DNA of 64,000 nucleotides, from assembly GCF_017313275.1 (NCBI RefSeq), contig NZ_JAFLNM010000001.1, forward strand, positions 1,612,001-1,676,000, given 5' to 3'. Shown piece by piece: positions 17,500-26,284 of the stretch; the first letter of the stretch is position 1; each line of letters starts with the position of its first letter. The position numbers and the translations under genes were made by a program. The DNA is from Flagellimonas profundi. GTDB taxonomy: Bacteria; Bacteroidota; Bacteroidia; Flavobacteriales; Flavobacteriaceae. Below the pieces are notes generated by a model. That model did not search any database and was not told where the DNA came from. It saw nothing but the letters and a program-made list of their open reading frames with translations.

Positions 17500-18288
17500 T
17501 TATTTGATAAAAAGTTCCAGTCGCCTACCGCCTTGCCTTTCCAGTAGGACCATTTTAAGCCGTTCATGGGCACCGGTCACATATTTGGGATATACATGGA
17601 CAAACCGATAGGTGGAACCACTTTTAATGGTTTCCGGTTGTTGGAACCTAAGCTGTGGCTCCAATGGGGTCTCTTGATACGATGTCTTACTTTTTGGACT
17701 GCCATTTATCCGAAGGATATCCAAGGTTTCAAGGTCATAATCGATTCCTGATTTGTTTCGCAGCTCGAAAACCAAGAACATTTCTCCACCTTGATATACC
17801 TTTTTTTCAAGTCGCAATTGCATACCCTTACTTCTGACCGTTCCCAAGTTTTCCCCATTTTGTTGCTGGAGCAGTTGTTCCATCAGGGCCAAGCGTGTAC
17901 CATCTTCGAACAAGGTATCCAATTTCCGGGCCGGTAAAGGACGTACCCCCCCCAAACTGTGTTGTTCATTGAGAAAAAGATGCGTTCGCGGTAACCGATC
18001 TTTATAGGCCACTTTAAACTCATAGGCATATCCGTCCAGGGTCATCACCCATAAATTGGTCGTTGTCCCTTTGATGGCCTGCAACAGTCCAAAATAGTGT
18101 GCTTCTTCCCGATCATAGGAGAAGACCGCATTTTCATTGCCGGTTATGGCCTGCTTTATAGGGCTGGGAAAAAATAGGGCCACATTCATTTGTGCATTGG
18201 CGTAAAGGGTATCCAAGGCTTCTTGGCCCCATACGAATGGGCCCAAAACAAAGGCCATAAGACTAATAAGTATACTCTTGATTTTCAT
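17500..18288 (-). CDS. traN: Conjugative transposon protein TraN
   Basis: 262 residues with a signal peptide (LISLMAFVLGPFVWG), then a beta-rich domain with FPSPIKQAITGN and YAYEFKVAYKD. This matches the DUF4138/TraN family of CTnDOT-type conjugation systems, thought to be the VirB9-like outer-membrane-core component of the mating-pair apparatus. Its ATG overlaps the TGA of traM (ATGA). It is the last clear tra gene on this side; traO, traP and traQ equivalents are not seen in the window. Confidence 0.85.
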   Translation of the reverse strand: MKIKSILISLMAFVLGPFVWGQEALDTLYANAQMNVALFFPSPIKQAITGNENAVFSYDREEAHYFGLLQAIKGTTTNLWVMTLDGYAYEFKVAYKDRLPRTHLFLNEQHSLGGVRPLPARKLDTLFEDGTRLALMEQLLQQQNGENLGTVRSKGMQLRLEKKVYQGGEMFLVFELRNKSGIDYDLETLDILRINGSPKSKTSYQETPLEPQLRFQQPETIKSGSTYRFVHVYPKYVTGAHERLKMVLLERQGGRRLELFIK

Positions 18289-19202
18289 GATCGCGATTTT
18301 AATAGGAATTGATAATGGTCTGTAATCTTCACCTTAACGGCCCGATGGTCACGTTGAAAGATGCGTTTGATCCCATTGAGGCGGGGAAGGCCGGGCACAT
18401 TGATTTCATCCAAACCTTCATCCAAGGTCCGGTCCAACACTTCGCCCTTGAGTCGGTTCCTCACATAGATACCCTCCCTTCCGTCCTGGGCATCATGGGC
18501 CTTCAGTTTCAAAGGAAGTTCCCCAGAAATGGTCAGCTCCACCAAGACACGGTTGGGCCTGATCTTCACAAACCCAAAGAGCCGGGTTCCCCTTGGAACC
18601 TTTATCCCATCGAGATCAACAGATTCGGACAACCGCAGGTCCAGACGTTGTCCATCCCTTAGGGTTTGATCGCCATCCACATAGGCCTTGATCTCAAGAT
18701 GGTCCAAGGCAGGATCAAGGGGACTTGATGCATAAAAAAGTTGATGGGACAAGGACAGGTCCGCAGCGGTCGGGGCCGAAACCGGTTCAGGTTCCAAGGC
18801 TTCCAATATATCGTCATGACTCGTTTTTCTCTCGATGACCTCCATCGGCTCTGGTGATTCCTCCCTATTTGTTGAAAAGGCACTGGAGGCATACACACTG
18901 TCGATGACACGTTGCTTTTCATATTCCATATAGTCGGGGTTGAAATAGCCCTTGTCATCGATCATATGGTCTGGATAGATGGGAGGAGCGGTAAGCTCGC
19001 GTTCCTCTTTAAGGGCTTCCAAGGCCCTTAGTTTGCTATCATACTCGACCTGTTTTTCTTCCAGATCGGGAATGGGAATCCGTTCGGGATCCAATTCCGG
19101 TTCCTTGTCCTTTCCAAAGGTCATGATGCCATAGATGGTCAAGAACAGTACCACACATACCATTACCAGGACAAATACAATTTTATTCTTTTGGGCTTTC
19201 AT
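18285..19202 (-). CDS. traM: Conjugative transposon protein TraM
   Basis: About 305 residues. The start at 19202 gives MKAQKNKIVFVLV, a single N-terminal transmembrane segment, then an acidic Pro/Glu-rich linker (about 40-170), and a C-terminal beta domain with GTRLFGFVKIRPNRVLVEL and a LPRLNGIKR stretch. This layout matches the TraM family (VirB10-like, inner membrane anchored, reaching to the outer membrane core). It overlaps the end of traK by 20 bp, as is common in this operon type. Confidence 0.88.
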   Translation of the reverse strand: MKAQKNKIVFVLVMVCVVLFLTIYGIMTFGKDKEPELDPERIPIPDLEEKQVEYDSKLRALEALKEERELTAPPIYPDHMIDDKGYFNPDYMEYEKQRVIDSVYASSAFSTNREESPEPMEVIERKTSHDDILEALEPEPVSAPTAADLSLSHQLFYASSPLDPALDHLEIKAYVDGDQTLRDGQRLDLRLSESVDLDGIKVPRGTRLFGFVKIRPNRVLVELTISGELPLKLKAHDAQDGREGIYVRNRLKGEVLDRTLDEGLDEINVPGLPRLNGIKRIFQRDHRAVKVKITDHYQFLLKSRS

Positions 19203-19809
19203 AGGCTTCCAGTTTACGAAGTGAGTTTTCAAAAAAATCAGTGATCAACAATCCATGCGGATTGTGCGGAAAGTTCCGTTCCACCTGTATCAAATGGCCC
19301 GAAGTGACCAGTTCGTAGGTATCGGTTACGGAACCTCTGTGGATCTGTAGTACCATGCGAGTTTGGAAAGCCATCATCCCGCCTTCCATCTCGATCTTGG
19401 ATTCGATACGCTCTACTTTTTGGACCAGGGAATATTGCAGCAACCGATTATAGAAACCATCTGCCTTCTTTTGTTGGTATACCTCGGCCACGGACGCATT
19501 CCCCAACCATAGGGCTCTTTCCATATTGCCTTCATAACTTCCGGCATCCACCCCATAAAACCAGCTATGGAACTGTTCCAAATGGGCCAGTGCCTCGACT
19601 TCCAAGTGTTGACGTTGGGCCACCCATTGCAACGGAATCACCTCCCCTTCCCCATTGACCACAAAGGCATGGTCCAAACCATTCTGGTGTATTTTGACCA
19701 CCACCATAATGGAGACCGAACATACCAACCCCGAGACGATGACCACGGAAAGGACCACCCAGCGGTTCAACCGCAATACCTGTTCTATATTTTTAAAAGG
19801 CGTTTTCAT
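19183..19809 (-). CDS. traK: Conjugative transposon protein TraK
   Basis: 208 residues from the ATG giving MKTPFKNIEQVLRLNRW, a family-typical N-terminus. A single transmembrane helix (LSVVIVSGLVCSVSIMVVV) follows, then a periplasmic VirB8-like domain with HLEQFHSWFYGVDA and YNRLLQYSLVQKVERIES. It probably nucleates the transfer channel at the inner membrane. It begins 10 bp after traJ and overlaps traM. Confidence 0.9.
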   Translation of the reverse strand: MKTPFKNIEQVLRLNRWVVLSVVIVSGLVCSVSIMVVVKIHQNGLDHAFVVNGEGEVIPLQWVAQRQHLEVEALAHLEQFHSWFYGVDAGSYEGNMERALWLGNASVAEVYQQKKADGFYNRLLQYSLVQKVERIESKIEMEGGMMAFQTRMVLQIHRGSVTDTYELVTSGHLIQVERNFPHNPHGLLITDFFENSLRKLEAYESPKE

Positions 19810-19819
19810 AGACTTCAAT

Positions 19820-20659
19820 TTAACCGGTGAACAATCGAAGGGTAAAACTGGTCGCCCTTCGATACAATTTGAACTTAAGCAGCACGATAAAGCCAATTGT
19901 ACCGAGTTCAATGATGGAGGCAAAGAATTCACTCCCAAAATCAAAACCAAAGAGGTTCCCCCAAAAGTTGGTACTGATCTCCGTATAAAGATTGTTTACG
20001 AAAACATTGACCAAAAAGAAGGCGGGCACCAGCATATACACCGCTGCGTACAACTTAAAAAACTGATAGGCCAGGGGACGAAACTTTTCAAAGACGGCCA
20101 AGCTGATGACCAAGGGAAAAAAGGCCTGTAGGATCCCCAATAGGAAATACCGCTCTGCAAGGAACAAAGGATAGATGAACAGGTCCATCAACCAAAGAAT
20201 GACCCCGATGATAAAGGCCAAGACCTTTAATCCATACAAAGGAGTGACCAAGGCCTCATACAACAGTGCCATGGCTTTCTTGGCGGCTTCCAAGGCACCC
20301 ACATCCCGTTCCAGGTCCACATCCTGCAACTGTAATGGGAGGAGTGCCGGAGCCGTGTCCCGGTATTGGGTCTCAATGGCCACCAAAATGCCATCAAAAA
20401 CTCCCAATACCTCAGTTGAAAAGATGACCAGGAGCACCACCAAAAAATTCTTGGCCAGTTCCGTTGGGGTCAATCCCCAGGTATGGCCATCGGTGGAGGC
20501 TATTCCCTCATTGTATTTCTTCAATATGTTGACCAAAAAGAACAGGACGGCCAAGGTCTTCATCCCGACTATCGTGTATTGGGAGAAATCACTGTCCTTG
20601 ATGGTCTGGAAGACCGCGTCCACATATTCCAATCCTATGCCCAAAAAGAATCCTGCCAT
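19820..20659 (-). CDS. traJ: Conjugative transposon protein TraJ
   Basis: 279 residues with six or seven hydrophobic segments. These include FLVVLLVIFSTEVLGVFD and ILWLMDLFIYPLFLAERYFLL, the second matching the family. TraJ is a polytopic inner membrane, VirB6/TrbL-like component of the mating channel. Its ATG overlaps the TGA of the preceding gene (ATGA). Confidence 0.9.
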   Translation of the reverse strand: MAGFFLGIGLEYVDAVFQTIKDSDFSQYTIVGMKTLAVLFFLVNILKKYNEGIASTDGHTWGLTPTELAKNFLVVLLVIFSTEVLGVFDGILVAIETQYRDTAPALLPLQLQDVDLERDVGALEAAKKAMALLYEALVTPLYGLKVLAFIIGVILWLMDLFIYPLFLAERYFLLGILQAFFPLVISLAVFEKFRPLAYQFFKLYAAVYMLVPAFFLVNVFVNNLYTEISTNFWGNLFGFDFGSEFFASIIELGTIGFIVLLKFKLYRRATSFTLRLFTG

Positions 20660-21264
20660 CAGTATTCCGTTTCCCGGTTATTGATGATATCCTGCATCCT
20701 CCGAAAGGAGATGATCTCTCGATAACGTCTTGTTTTGACTTCCAGCTCGGCCACCATTTCTTGGGACTGCACCTTTTTTTCCATCAAAATGGAGGTACGC
20801 TCCGCATCGGTCATCTTCAAAAAATCACTGGACAAGATCTGGTTCACAAAATCCAAATCATCAATGGCCGTATCCATAATCTGCTCAAAGGCCTCCGACA
20901 CCTGTTCCACCTCCCCTGCCTTGATATAGGGGGAGTTCAGAATATCACGAAGATCGTTCTGTACCGTTCGAAACAAAATCTCGTTGTTACGTGCCAATTC
21001 CCGGACCGCCTTCAATTGCTTGATGGTATTGTTGACCTTGACAATATTATCCTTCTGTTCCTTTAAAAACTCCACGGTCTTTAGCAGTTCAGAGGTCTGC
21101 TTTGCAGATTCCAACAAGGACTTGGTCATACTGATAAAGTTCGTATTGTCGTACACCGGCATCCCCTGGCAGGCAGCGCCTGCAGGCAATAACAGGGCCA
21201 AGGACAGCGCCAAAATCCACAATCGGGGATTGTTCCATAGGTTTTGTTTCCATTCTATATTCAT
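20659..21264 (-). CDS. traI: TraI-like conjugative protein (DUF4141, TrbJ/VirB5-like)
   Basis: 201 residues: a signal peptide (LWILALSLALLLPAGAACQG) followed by an almost wholly alpha-helical, coiled-coil-prone mature protein rich in Glu, Lys and Gln. This fits the DUF4141 TraI component, a periplasmic VirB5/TrbJ-like subunit. It lies between the VirB4-like traG and traJ, its usual place, and its stop overlaps the traJ start. Confidence 0.82.
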   Translation of the reverse strand: MNIEWKQNLWNNPRLWILALSLALLLPAGAACQGMPVYDNTNFISMTKSLLESAKQTSELLKTVEFLKEQKDNIVKVNNTIKQLKAVRELARNNEILFRTVQNDLRDILNSPYIKAGEVEQVSEAFEQIMDTAIDDLDFVNQILSSDFLKMTDAERTSILMEKKVQSQEMVAELEVKTRRYREIISFRRMQDIINNRETEY

Positions 21265-21265
21265 A

Positions 21266-23671
21266 TCATTTTCTTTTTTTACTTATAAATTCCGTAATGG
21301 CCCGTTCCATATTCCCAAACTGTTCAAAGAGTTCCATGATCTGACCATGTTCCACCCCATCGGTGAGATAGGCGGCATAGACCTCTGGAGGCACCTCCAA
21401 GCGAAAGACATTGCTTTCCTTCCCGATCTTGATAAAGATTTCGGTGTATTTGCGTCCCCCAGTAAGATTGTTTCTAAGGGACTTCAATTGATTTAGATCA
21501 TGGTTGGACAGGTTCAACCGCCTTACCAGTTCTTTATAGCCCTTCTCGTTCCGTAAACTGTACACGACCTGCGTATTCTCCAGGATACTTGCCGAAGTGG
21601 CATTTTCAGGTAACTGGTTGATGGATTGCAAAATGATCCCAATGGCCCCGTTCTGTTTTCGGATGGCCTGGTAATAGAACTCCACACTCTCCAATACATG
21701 GGGAAACTTGAGCTGCTTGGCAAACTCATCGAACAGGATAATGCCCCTTTCCGAACGGTTTCGCCAAATGGTGCGTTGGATGGCCGACTTGATCAATTTG
21801 AGCATTACGGACAGGATTTCCTTATTGTCACGAACCTCGTCCAGCTCAAAGACAATCAGGCGCTTGTCCTCTATTTTATAGGTCTGGTCTTCTGCCACAT
21901 GGAACAGAAAACTATACAGTCCTCCATCCACATATTCGGAAAGGATGTGCAAAAAACCATAGACATTGAAATCGGATTCCTGAACCTTTGTATCCTGTAT
22001 CAGGGTATCCTTGTGCTTATCAACGAACTGATATAGGGAAGCCAAGGAATGCCCCTCCCTGACAGCATCATAATAGCGCAACAACACTTTTTTCAAGGCC
22101 ACTTCCTTGGATTTGGTCACCTGGTTTTCAGCCAAGAGCTCCAAAAGAAATAGGGCCAGATCTTCCAAGCGTTCAGGGGTCAAATCGGACGGATCGGCGA
22201 TATAAAAGGGATTAATGCCCAAGTTCTTGCCTTGTTCATAGCGAAGGACCACGTGATCATCGGGATACAATTGGGCAAATTTGGCATAGGAACCCCCTAG
22301 ATCGATAATGACCAGTCGTACATCCGCCTCAAAGTATTGACGAAGAATGTTATTGGCCAAAAAGGATTTCCCTTCCCCTGTCGGGGCAAAAATGGCAAAG
22401 TTCCGGGCCTTGATACGCCGTTTCCCCTCGTCCCATACATCCTTGACCACAGGAATATTGTACTGTCTGTCGTTAAAAACGATTCCTGTTTCATCAGAGC
22501 GATAATTGGTATTGTTGATGTACAGACAAAGGGCCGCCTTCAGGTCCATCACAAAAAGATCTTCATTGGAAAAGTTGGAGGCATAACTGGGATAGGAGTT
22601 CAAAAAATAATGTTTGCGCTCCTCCCCGTTGGGATGATAGGGTCGAATATCCAATTCCTTCAATTGCGCCTTGATGCCAGAAGCAATGCGCTTCAACACC
22701 CCAGCTTCTGTATGCCAAAAAACAATGTTCACATGGCCACGAACGATCCGTGCGGTATCATCCCCAATGATCCTGTCCAAGATATGTTGGACCTTGTTGC
22801 GAACCACTTTGTTCTGGGAACCAAAATTGGAGCTCTTGGAGAGTTCCTCAATTTTTTTATCCAATCGTTTACGCCAATGATGGGTATCATCCAGATATAG
22901 GATTTGGTTGATGATATGGTTTTCCCCCAATTCCAGTCCCAAACCGTCCAAAAAACCTTTATGAAAACGGAACCCGTCCGAACTGAATTTCCCGTTGGGC
23001 ACACTGCTCTGAACCGTTTCTCCGAAACATCCTTCATTGTTGATGGCCATCACATCAAAATAATGGTCACCAATTTCCAATGGGCCTTTCCCTAGCTGGA
23101 TATCCGTATCATAATCAAGATTGAACCCATTGAAATAATTATGGGTATGCTTCAATATGGCTTCAGGTTCCATGGGAACCATTGACACACTTTTGGAGTT
23201 GTTGACATAGGATACAGAATCGTTGACGGCGGTCACAAATTCCGATACCTGCACATCCAGTTTACGGTGCAACCCTTTCTCCACTTTTCGAAAGGGATTG
23301 ACATATTTGGTGGCATTGAATGCCTTGTCAAGTGGAAGTACAAAGAAGAGATAACTCCGATGGTCCAAATGTTCACGACCTACAAAATAATCATGGGTAG
23401 CCTTTGCCAGAAAGGTATCCCTTGGAAGGTTCCTAGCATCATAACCCTTCTTTTGATATATATCCTGCTTATGGATAATCGTACCCACAGGCAAGGATTT
23501 AAAGGCTTGGAACCACATCCCATGTAGCTTCTCAAAATCCGTTTCAGAAAGAGAGTATATCTCCGGCAGTTCCACCTGATAACACAATACCACATTGCCA
23601 TTGCTCCCAAAGACCACATGGTTTTGGATATCCAGGATTGGGTGAAATGCATTGAAATTTAATTTAGACAT
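21266..23671 (-). CDS. traG: Conjugation ATPase TraG (VirB4-like)
   Basis: 801 residues from the ATG at 23671; the frame extends slightly further only through a TTG. The N-terminal third is the VirB4 family domain; the C-terminal half is the ATPase, with Walker A FAPTGEGKSFLANN, Walker B RGIILFDEFAKQ, and AIGIILQSINQL nearby as the sensor region. It powers assembly of the mating apparatus and acts at the inner membrane. The start overlaps the end of traF by 8 bp. Confidence 0.93.
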   Translation of the reverse strand: MSKLNFNAFHPILDIQNHVVFGSNGNVVLCYQVELPEIYSLSETDFEKLHGMWFQAFKSLPVGTIIHKQDIYQKKGYDARNLPRDTFLAKATHDYFVGREHLDHRSYLFFVLPLDKAFNATKYVNPFRKVEKGLHRKLDVQVSEFVTAVNDSVSYVNNSKSVSMVPMEPEAILKHTHNYFNGFNLDYDTDIQLGKGPLEIGDHYFDVMAINNEGCFGETVQSSVPNGKFSSDGFRFHKGFLDGLGLELGENHIINQILYLDDTHHWRKRLDKKIEELSKSSNFGSQNKVVRNKVQHILDRIIGDDTARIVRGHVNIVFWHTEAGVLKRIASGIKAQLKELDIRPYHPNGEERKHYFLNSYPSYASNFSNEDLFVMDLKAALCLYINNTNYRSDETGIVFNDRQYNIPVVKDVWDEGKRRIKARNFAIFAPTGEGKSFLANNILRQYFEADVRLVIIDLGGSYAKFAQLYPDDHVVLRYEQGKNLGINPFYIADPSDLTPERLEDLALFLLELLAENQVTKSKEVALKKVLLRYYDAVREGHSLASLYQFVDKHKDTLIQDTKVQESDFNVYGFLHILSEYVDGGLYSFLFHVAEDQTYKIEDKRLIVFELDEVRDNKEILSVMLKLIKSAIQRTIWRNRSERGIILFDEFAKQLKFPHVLESVEFYYQAIRKQNGAIGIILQSINQLPENATSASILENTQVVYSLRNEKGYKELVRRLNLSNHDLNQLKSLRNNLTGGRKYTEIFIKIGKESNVFRLEVPPEVYAAYLTDGVEHGQIMELFEQFGNMERAITEFISKKRK

Positions 23672-23942
23672 AGTCAAAGGGATTCAACTGTTTTAGGCTT
23701 ATGGTCTTGGGAAAGGTTTGCATCACCTTCAATTGGAAAGGTTTCTTCACCCACTGCAACAATGCCCCATAGAGCAGGGCATTGAAGAACAGCAGGCCCA
23801 CGATGACAACAAAATGAAACGAAAAAATGATAATCAAAAGCGAACCGATGACCGACACCATCATCAGGGCAAACAGGGAAATGGGCAGTCCCATGATCAT
23901 GGCTTGCTTTCGTATATTTCTATAGACCTCGATCCGTTTCAT
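23664..23942 (-). CDS. traF: Conjugative transposon protein TraF (DUF4133)
   Basis: 92 residues with two transmembrane helices close together (LPISLFALMMVSVIGSLLIIIF and FVVIVGLLFFNALLYGALLQ). Small two-helix proteins of this type (DUF4133, VirB3-like) sit directly ahead of the VirB4 ATPase, as here. The ATG overlaps the TGA of traE and the stop overlaps traG. Confidence 0.88.
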   Translation of the reverse strand: MKRIEVYRNIRKQAMIMGLPISLFALMMVSVIGSLLIIIFSFHFVVIVGLLFFNALLYGALLQWVKKPFQLKVMQTFPKTISLKQLNPFDYV

Positions 23943-24229
23943 CAGACCACGATTCCGATGAGATAGGTAAAGATGCCCACCACGGCCCCGGCGATCAAAA
24001 CAAAGACCAAGACCCGAGTAATGCCCCTTTTTAGGTCAGCATTTTCCCCAAAGAAATGTCCGGCATTAAACAGGAAACCCACCAAAAAGATAACTCCCAG
24101 GATTATGGGAAAGATGGCCCGAATGGTATCGGAAATATCGTTGACCGAATCCTCGATGCCCCCGATTTGGGCCAAAATGGAACCGGAAACAAATAGTAAA
24201 AACAAGGTAATAAAGTAAGATTTTCGCAT
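23942..24229 (-). CDS. traE: Conjugative transposon protein TraE (DUF4134)
   Basis: 95 residues: a signal-like first helix (FITLFLLFVSGSILAQ), GGIEDSVNDI, then two further hydrophobic segments. This is the DUF4134 TraE family, likely VirB2-like pilin. It is the first gene of the traE-to-traN operon. An 8-bp inverted repeat at 24294-24312 and a -7-like box at 24268-24275 lie upstream and probably form its regulated promoter. Confidence 0.9.
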   Translation of the reverse strand: MRKSYFITLFLLFVSGSILAQIGGIEDSVNDISDTIRAIFPIILGVIFLVGFLFNAGHFFGENADLKRGITRVLVFVLIAGAVVGIFTYLIGIVV

Positions 24230-24267
24230 ATCGTAAACGTTTAAGGGTTAGACGATTGTTGATATAT

Positions 24268-24312
24268 GAAAATTAGTAGAATACACATCACACATAACTG
24301 AATATCAGTTAT
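24268..24312 (-). promoter_or_regulatory. Candidate promoter and operator of the tra operon
   Basis: On the minus strand, TAATTTTC at 24275-24268 matches the Bacteroidota -7 box TAnnTTTG at seven of eight positions, 38 bp before traE. Just upstream is an inverted repeat, ATAACTGA (24294-24301) and TCAGTTAT (24305-24312) with a 3-bp spacer. It would lie over the -33 region, so a protein binding there could block or activate tra transcription. No binding protein can be assigned. Confidence 0.4.
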
Positions 24313-24521
24313 TTGTGAATAACATTATAACTGTATCAAAACAGGCTCAATTGGTCTGGAATCCATTCAGATTTAATGAAAAAGCGAACACTCCCTGTTG
24401 ATAAGTGCCATCTGGTTCCAATCCCTCCGGCCCAAAAACGTCAAATGCGGCTGATCGGCCCATCAAAAAGTGCTGCAATTCACCCAAATTCAAGGCTACA
24501 TGCTACACCAGCCACAAAACT

Positions 24522-25184
24522 TTATTTTCTTTTGTCCTTACAGTCCTTATCGAATCCCACCAGGTTAAAAAGTTTCCGCATTCTTGACCTTACCCGGTTC
24601 CCATACCTAGCTTCCAGTTCTTGAGCATTGAGATTGGTGGTGGCGTGGGTCTTGATCTTATGATCCGTGAACAGTTCATAGCGTGACAGCAAGATCTCCC
24701 CCATGACATTGCATTCCTTTCCAAAATGGATCCCATCGGGTTCCACGCCCAGATCATCAAAACAAAAGGATTGGGAATTCCCATAGTCCCCAATGATCTT
24801 AAAGCCCAAATGGTTGAAGCCAAAGACAATGTTCCTGGAGGGAATGACCTTGTAAGGCCTTTGGTGGGGCACCATGAACTTGAACAGTTTCATCAGGCTG
24901 GTCTTGCCGCACCCTATCGGACCTGAGAGAAGAAGTCCTTTATCCACATCGATATTTAGCTGTTTACACCGTTCCCGATCCCGGATAAAGTAGAGACTGA
25001 GCTTGTACAGCATCTCCCGGTCCTCCCTATGGATCCTGAACTTCTTGCCGAACAGGAGTTTTCCCTTGGCATCGAGGTAGACCAGGATCTTATCGAAATC
25101 ATATTTGATTTCCCTGCCCTTCAAGGAGCCCAGTTCATAACTTATGGCACCTTCGGTGATGATATGTGGGGCCTTAAAATTCAT
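24522..25184 (-). CDS. DnaC/IstB-like AAA ATPase
   Basis: 220 residues. Walker A is GLLLSGPIGCGKTS, Walker B FCFDDLGVEP, and a sensor region THATTNLNAQELEARYGNRV with arginine finger candidates. These features match helicase-loader-like ATPases found in Bacteroidota mobile elements. It overlaps the end of the neighbouring replication-type gene by 4 bp, so the two are coupled. Its likely role is replication or maintenance of the excised element. About 290 bp without a gene separate it from traE. Confidence 0.82.
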   Translation of the reverse strand: MNFKAPHIITEGAISYELGSLKGREIKYDFDKILVYLDAKGKLLFGKKFRIHREDREMLYKLSLYFIRDRERCKQLNIDVDKGLLLSGPIGCGKTSLMKLFKFMVPHQRPYKVIPSRNIVFGFNHLGFKIIGDYGNSQSFCFDDLGVEPDGIHFGKECNVMGEILLSRYELFTDHKIKTHATTNLNAQELEARYGNRVRSRMRKLFNLVGFDKDCKDKRK

Positions 25185-25720
25185 AGCGGTTCGTTGTAGT
25201 CCTTGTCCTTGCTAGTCCGCAAGTTGTCCAGATATGGGACAGTGGGGGTGCGTTTGGCATTGTTTTCTTCGATCTCAAAAACTTTCTTTTTAATTTTTTT
25301 CCGTTTCTTCCCGTTAGTAATGTTTTTAGTTGTTTGTATAAGTTTGTTTATAGGTACCAACGCTTGTCCACTGCTTGTCCCGAATTTGGTACGGTACTGG
25401 TCCAGGGCTTGTCCAGTACTTGTCCCAAAATCGAACATCTTGATCCGGCTGCCCTTGTAGGGATTGTGGGATGGAGAGTACAGGATATAGTTCCAATGGC
25501 TGAGCTCTCGGATGCAGCGGTGATAGGTCGATTTGGATCCTATTTTGGCATAAGCCATGGCCTCTTCCCGACTGATATAGAACTCGGCCACAAAATAGTT
25601 TTGGTTCCACAATTGGAAGAGTCCGATATACAGGCTGATATGGGTCGGGTTCAAACGGTTGTCCTTGGCAAACTGGGCAAACACCCCGTTCAGGTGTTTG
25701 ATATAATTAATGTCCACCAT
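25181..25720 (-). CDS. Replication/regulatory protein of the mobile element
   Basis: 179 residues from the ATG at 25720, which leaves one base after the upstream HTH gene's stop. The N-terminal ~90 residues look like a winged-helix DNA-binding domain (LNPTHISLYIGLFQLWNQNYF, then EEAMAYAKIGSKSTYHRCI). The middle has two imperfect copies of FGTSxGQAL about 14 residues apart. The C-terminal tail is very basic (KKRKKIKKK). It resembles the helix-turn-helix proteins that accompany DnaC-like ATPases in conjugative elements of this phylum. Its exact function is not known. Confidence 0.7.
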   Translation of the reverse strand: MVDINYIKHLNGVFAQFAKDNRLNPTHISLYIGLFQLWNQNYFVAEFYISREEAMAYAKIGSKSTYHRCIRELSHWNYILYSPSHNPYKGSRIKMFDFGTSTGQALDQYRTKFGTSSGQALVPINKLIQTTKNITNGKKRKKIKKKVFEIEENNAKRTPTVPYLDNLRTSKDKDYNEPL

Positions 25721-25721
25721 C

Positions 25722-26000
25722 TTAGATGCGGTTATGGACCTTGTTCTGCTCCAGTACTTCCATGATCTCATGGTATTCATAGTAGAGCACCCCTCCTATC
25801 TTTGTATAGGGCAGGGTCCCATTGATCCTTAGGTTTTGAAGGGTGCCCGGGGATATGCCCAAGAGGTCCCGCACCTCATTTGATTTGAGCCATTTTTTGT
25901 TGCGTTGTCCCTTTTCGTTCTGCAAAAGGTCCTTGATGTCCTCCAACAGTTCGATCTTGAACTCCCTTAAATCTTCGGTGGTAATGATGGTCGCTCCCAT
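25722..26000 (-). CDS. HTH_17-type DNA-binding protein, excisionase-like
   Basis: 92 residues with an N-terminal helical part and a MerR/Xis-type winged helix in the C-terminal half: KWLKSNEVRDLLGISPGTLQ, then LRINGTLPYTKIGGVLYY. Small proteins of this type next to rteC serve as excision factors (Xis2c-like) in CTnDOT. Here it heads a three-gene run with the replication-type protein and the DnaC-like ATPase. Two related palindromes upstream (26113-26134 and 26249-26274) are likely regulatory sites for this run. Confidence 0.85.
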   Translation of the reverse strand: MGATIITTEDLREFKIELLEDIKDLLQNEKGQRNKKWLKSNEVRDLLGISPGTLQNLRINGTLPYTKIGGVLYYEYHEIMEVLEQNKVHNRI

Positions 26001-26112
26001 GTGTTTTGTGTTTTAATAGGAAGGGCCACTGCATGATTTTTATGTCATTTGGTGACCCATCCACTGATTTGACTTTCTGGGACAAAACTCAAAAACAAAA
26101 TTGAAAAAACTT

Positions 26113-26134
26113 CCCAAGTTGGTACCAAGGTGGG
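26113..26134. promoter_or_regulatory. Imperfect 22-bp palindrome (candidate operator, promoter-proximal)
   Basis: CCCAAGTTGGTA followed by CCAAGGTGGG. It differs from the distal perfect palindrome at 26251-26272 at two positions in the right arm. Its centre is 138 bp from the centre of the other copy, and it lies 112 bp before the HTH gene start. The shared core is GTTGGTACCAA. Confidence 0.55.
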
Positions 26135-26248
26135 TGTTTTTTTCAATGCATAGGATTTGATGGTATTTGGTTGAATTTGACCTTTGTAAACCTATTGGAA
26201 ACCTCAGAAAACCCATAATCCTGGCACTATGGCCCATCAAAATGCAAA

Positions 26249-26274
26249 TTCCCAAGTTGGTACCAACTTGGGAA
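26249..26274. promoter_or_regulatory. Perfect 26-bp palindrome (candidate RteC or HTH operator)
   Basis: Two 13-base arms, TTCCCAAGTTGGT and ACCAACTTGGGAA, are perfectly complementary with no spacer. It sits 10 bp beyond the rteC stop and upstream of the excisionase-like gene. In CTnDOT, RteC binds inverted half-sites upstream of the excision operon promoter, so a similar role here is plausible. Autoregulation by the HTH protein is the alternative. Confidence 0.6.
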
Positions 26275-26284
26275 AAACTAAAAC

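Noticed and set aside
25375-25440. Repeated TTGTCC-type DNA segments as a possible direct-repeat array or iteron
   Set aside because: They encode the repeated FGTSxGQAL peptide within a real gene, so the protein repeat explains them.
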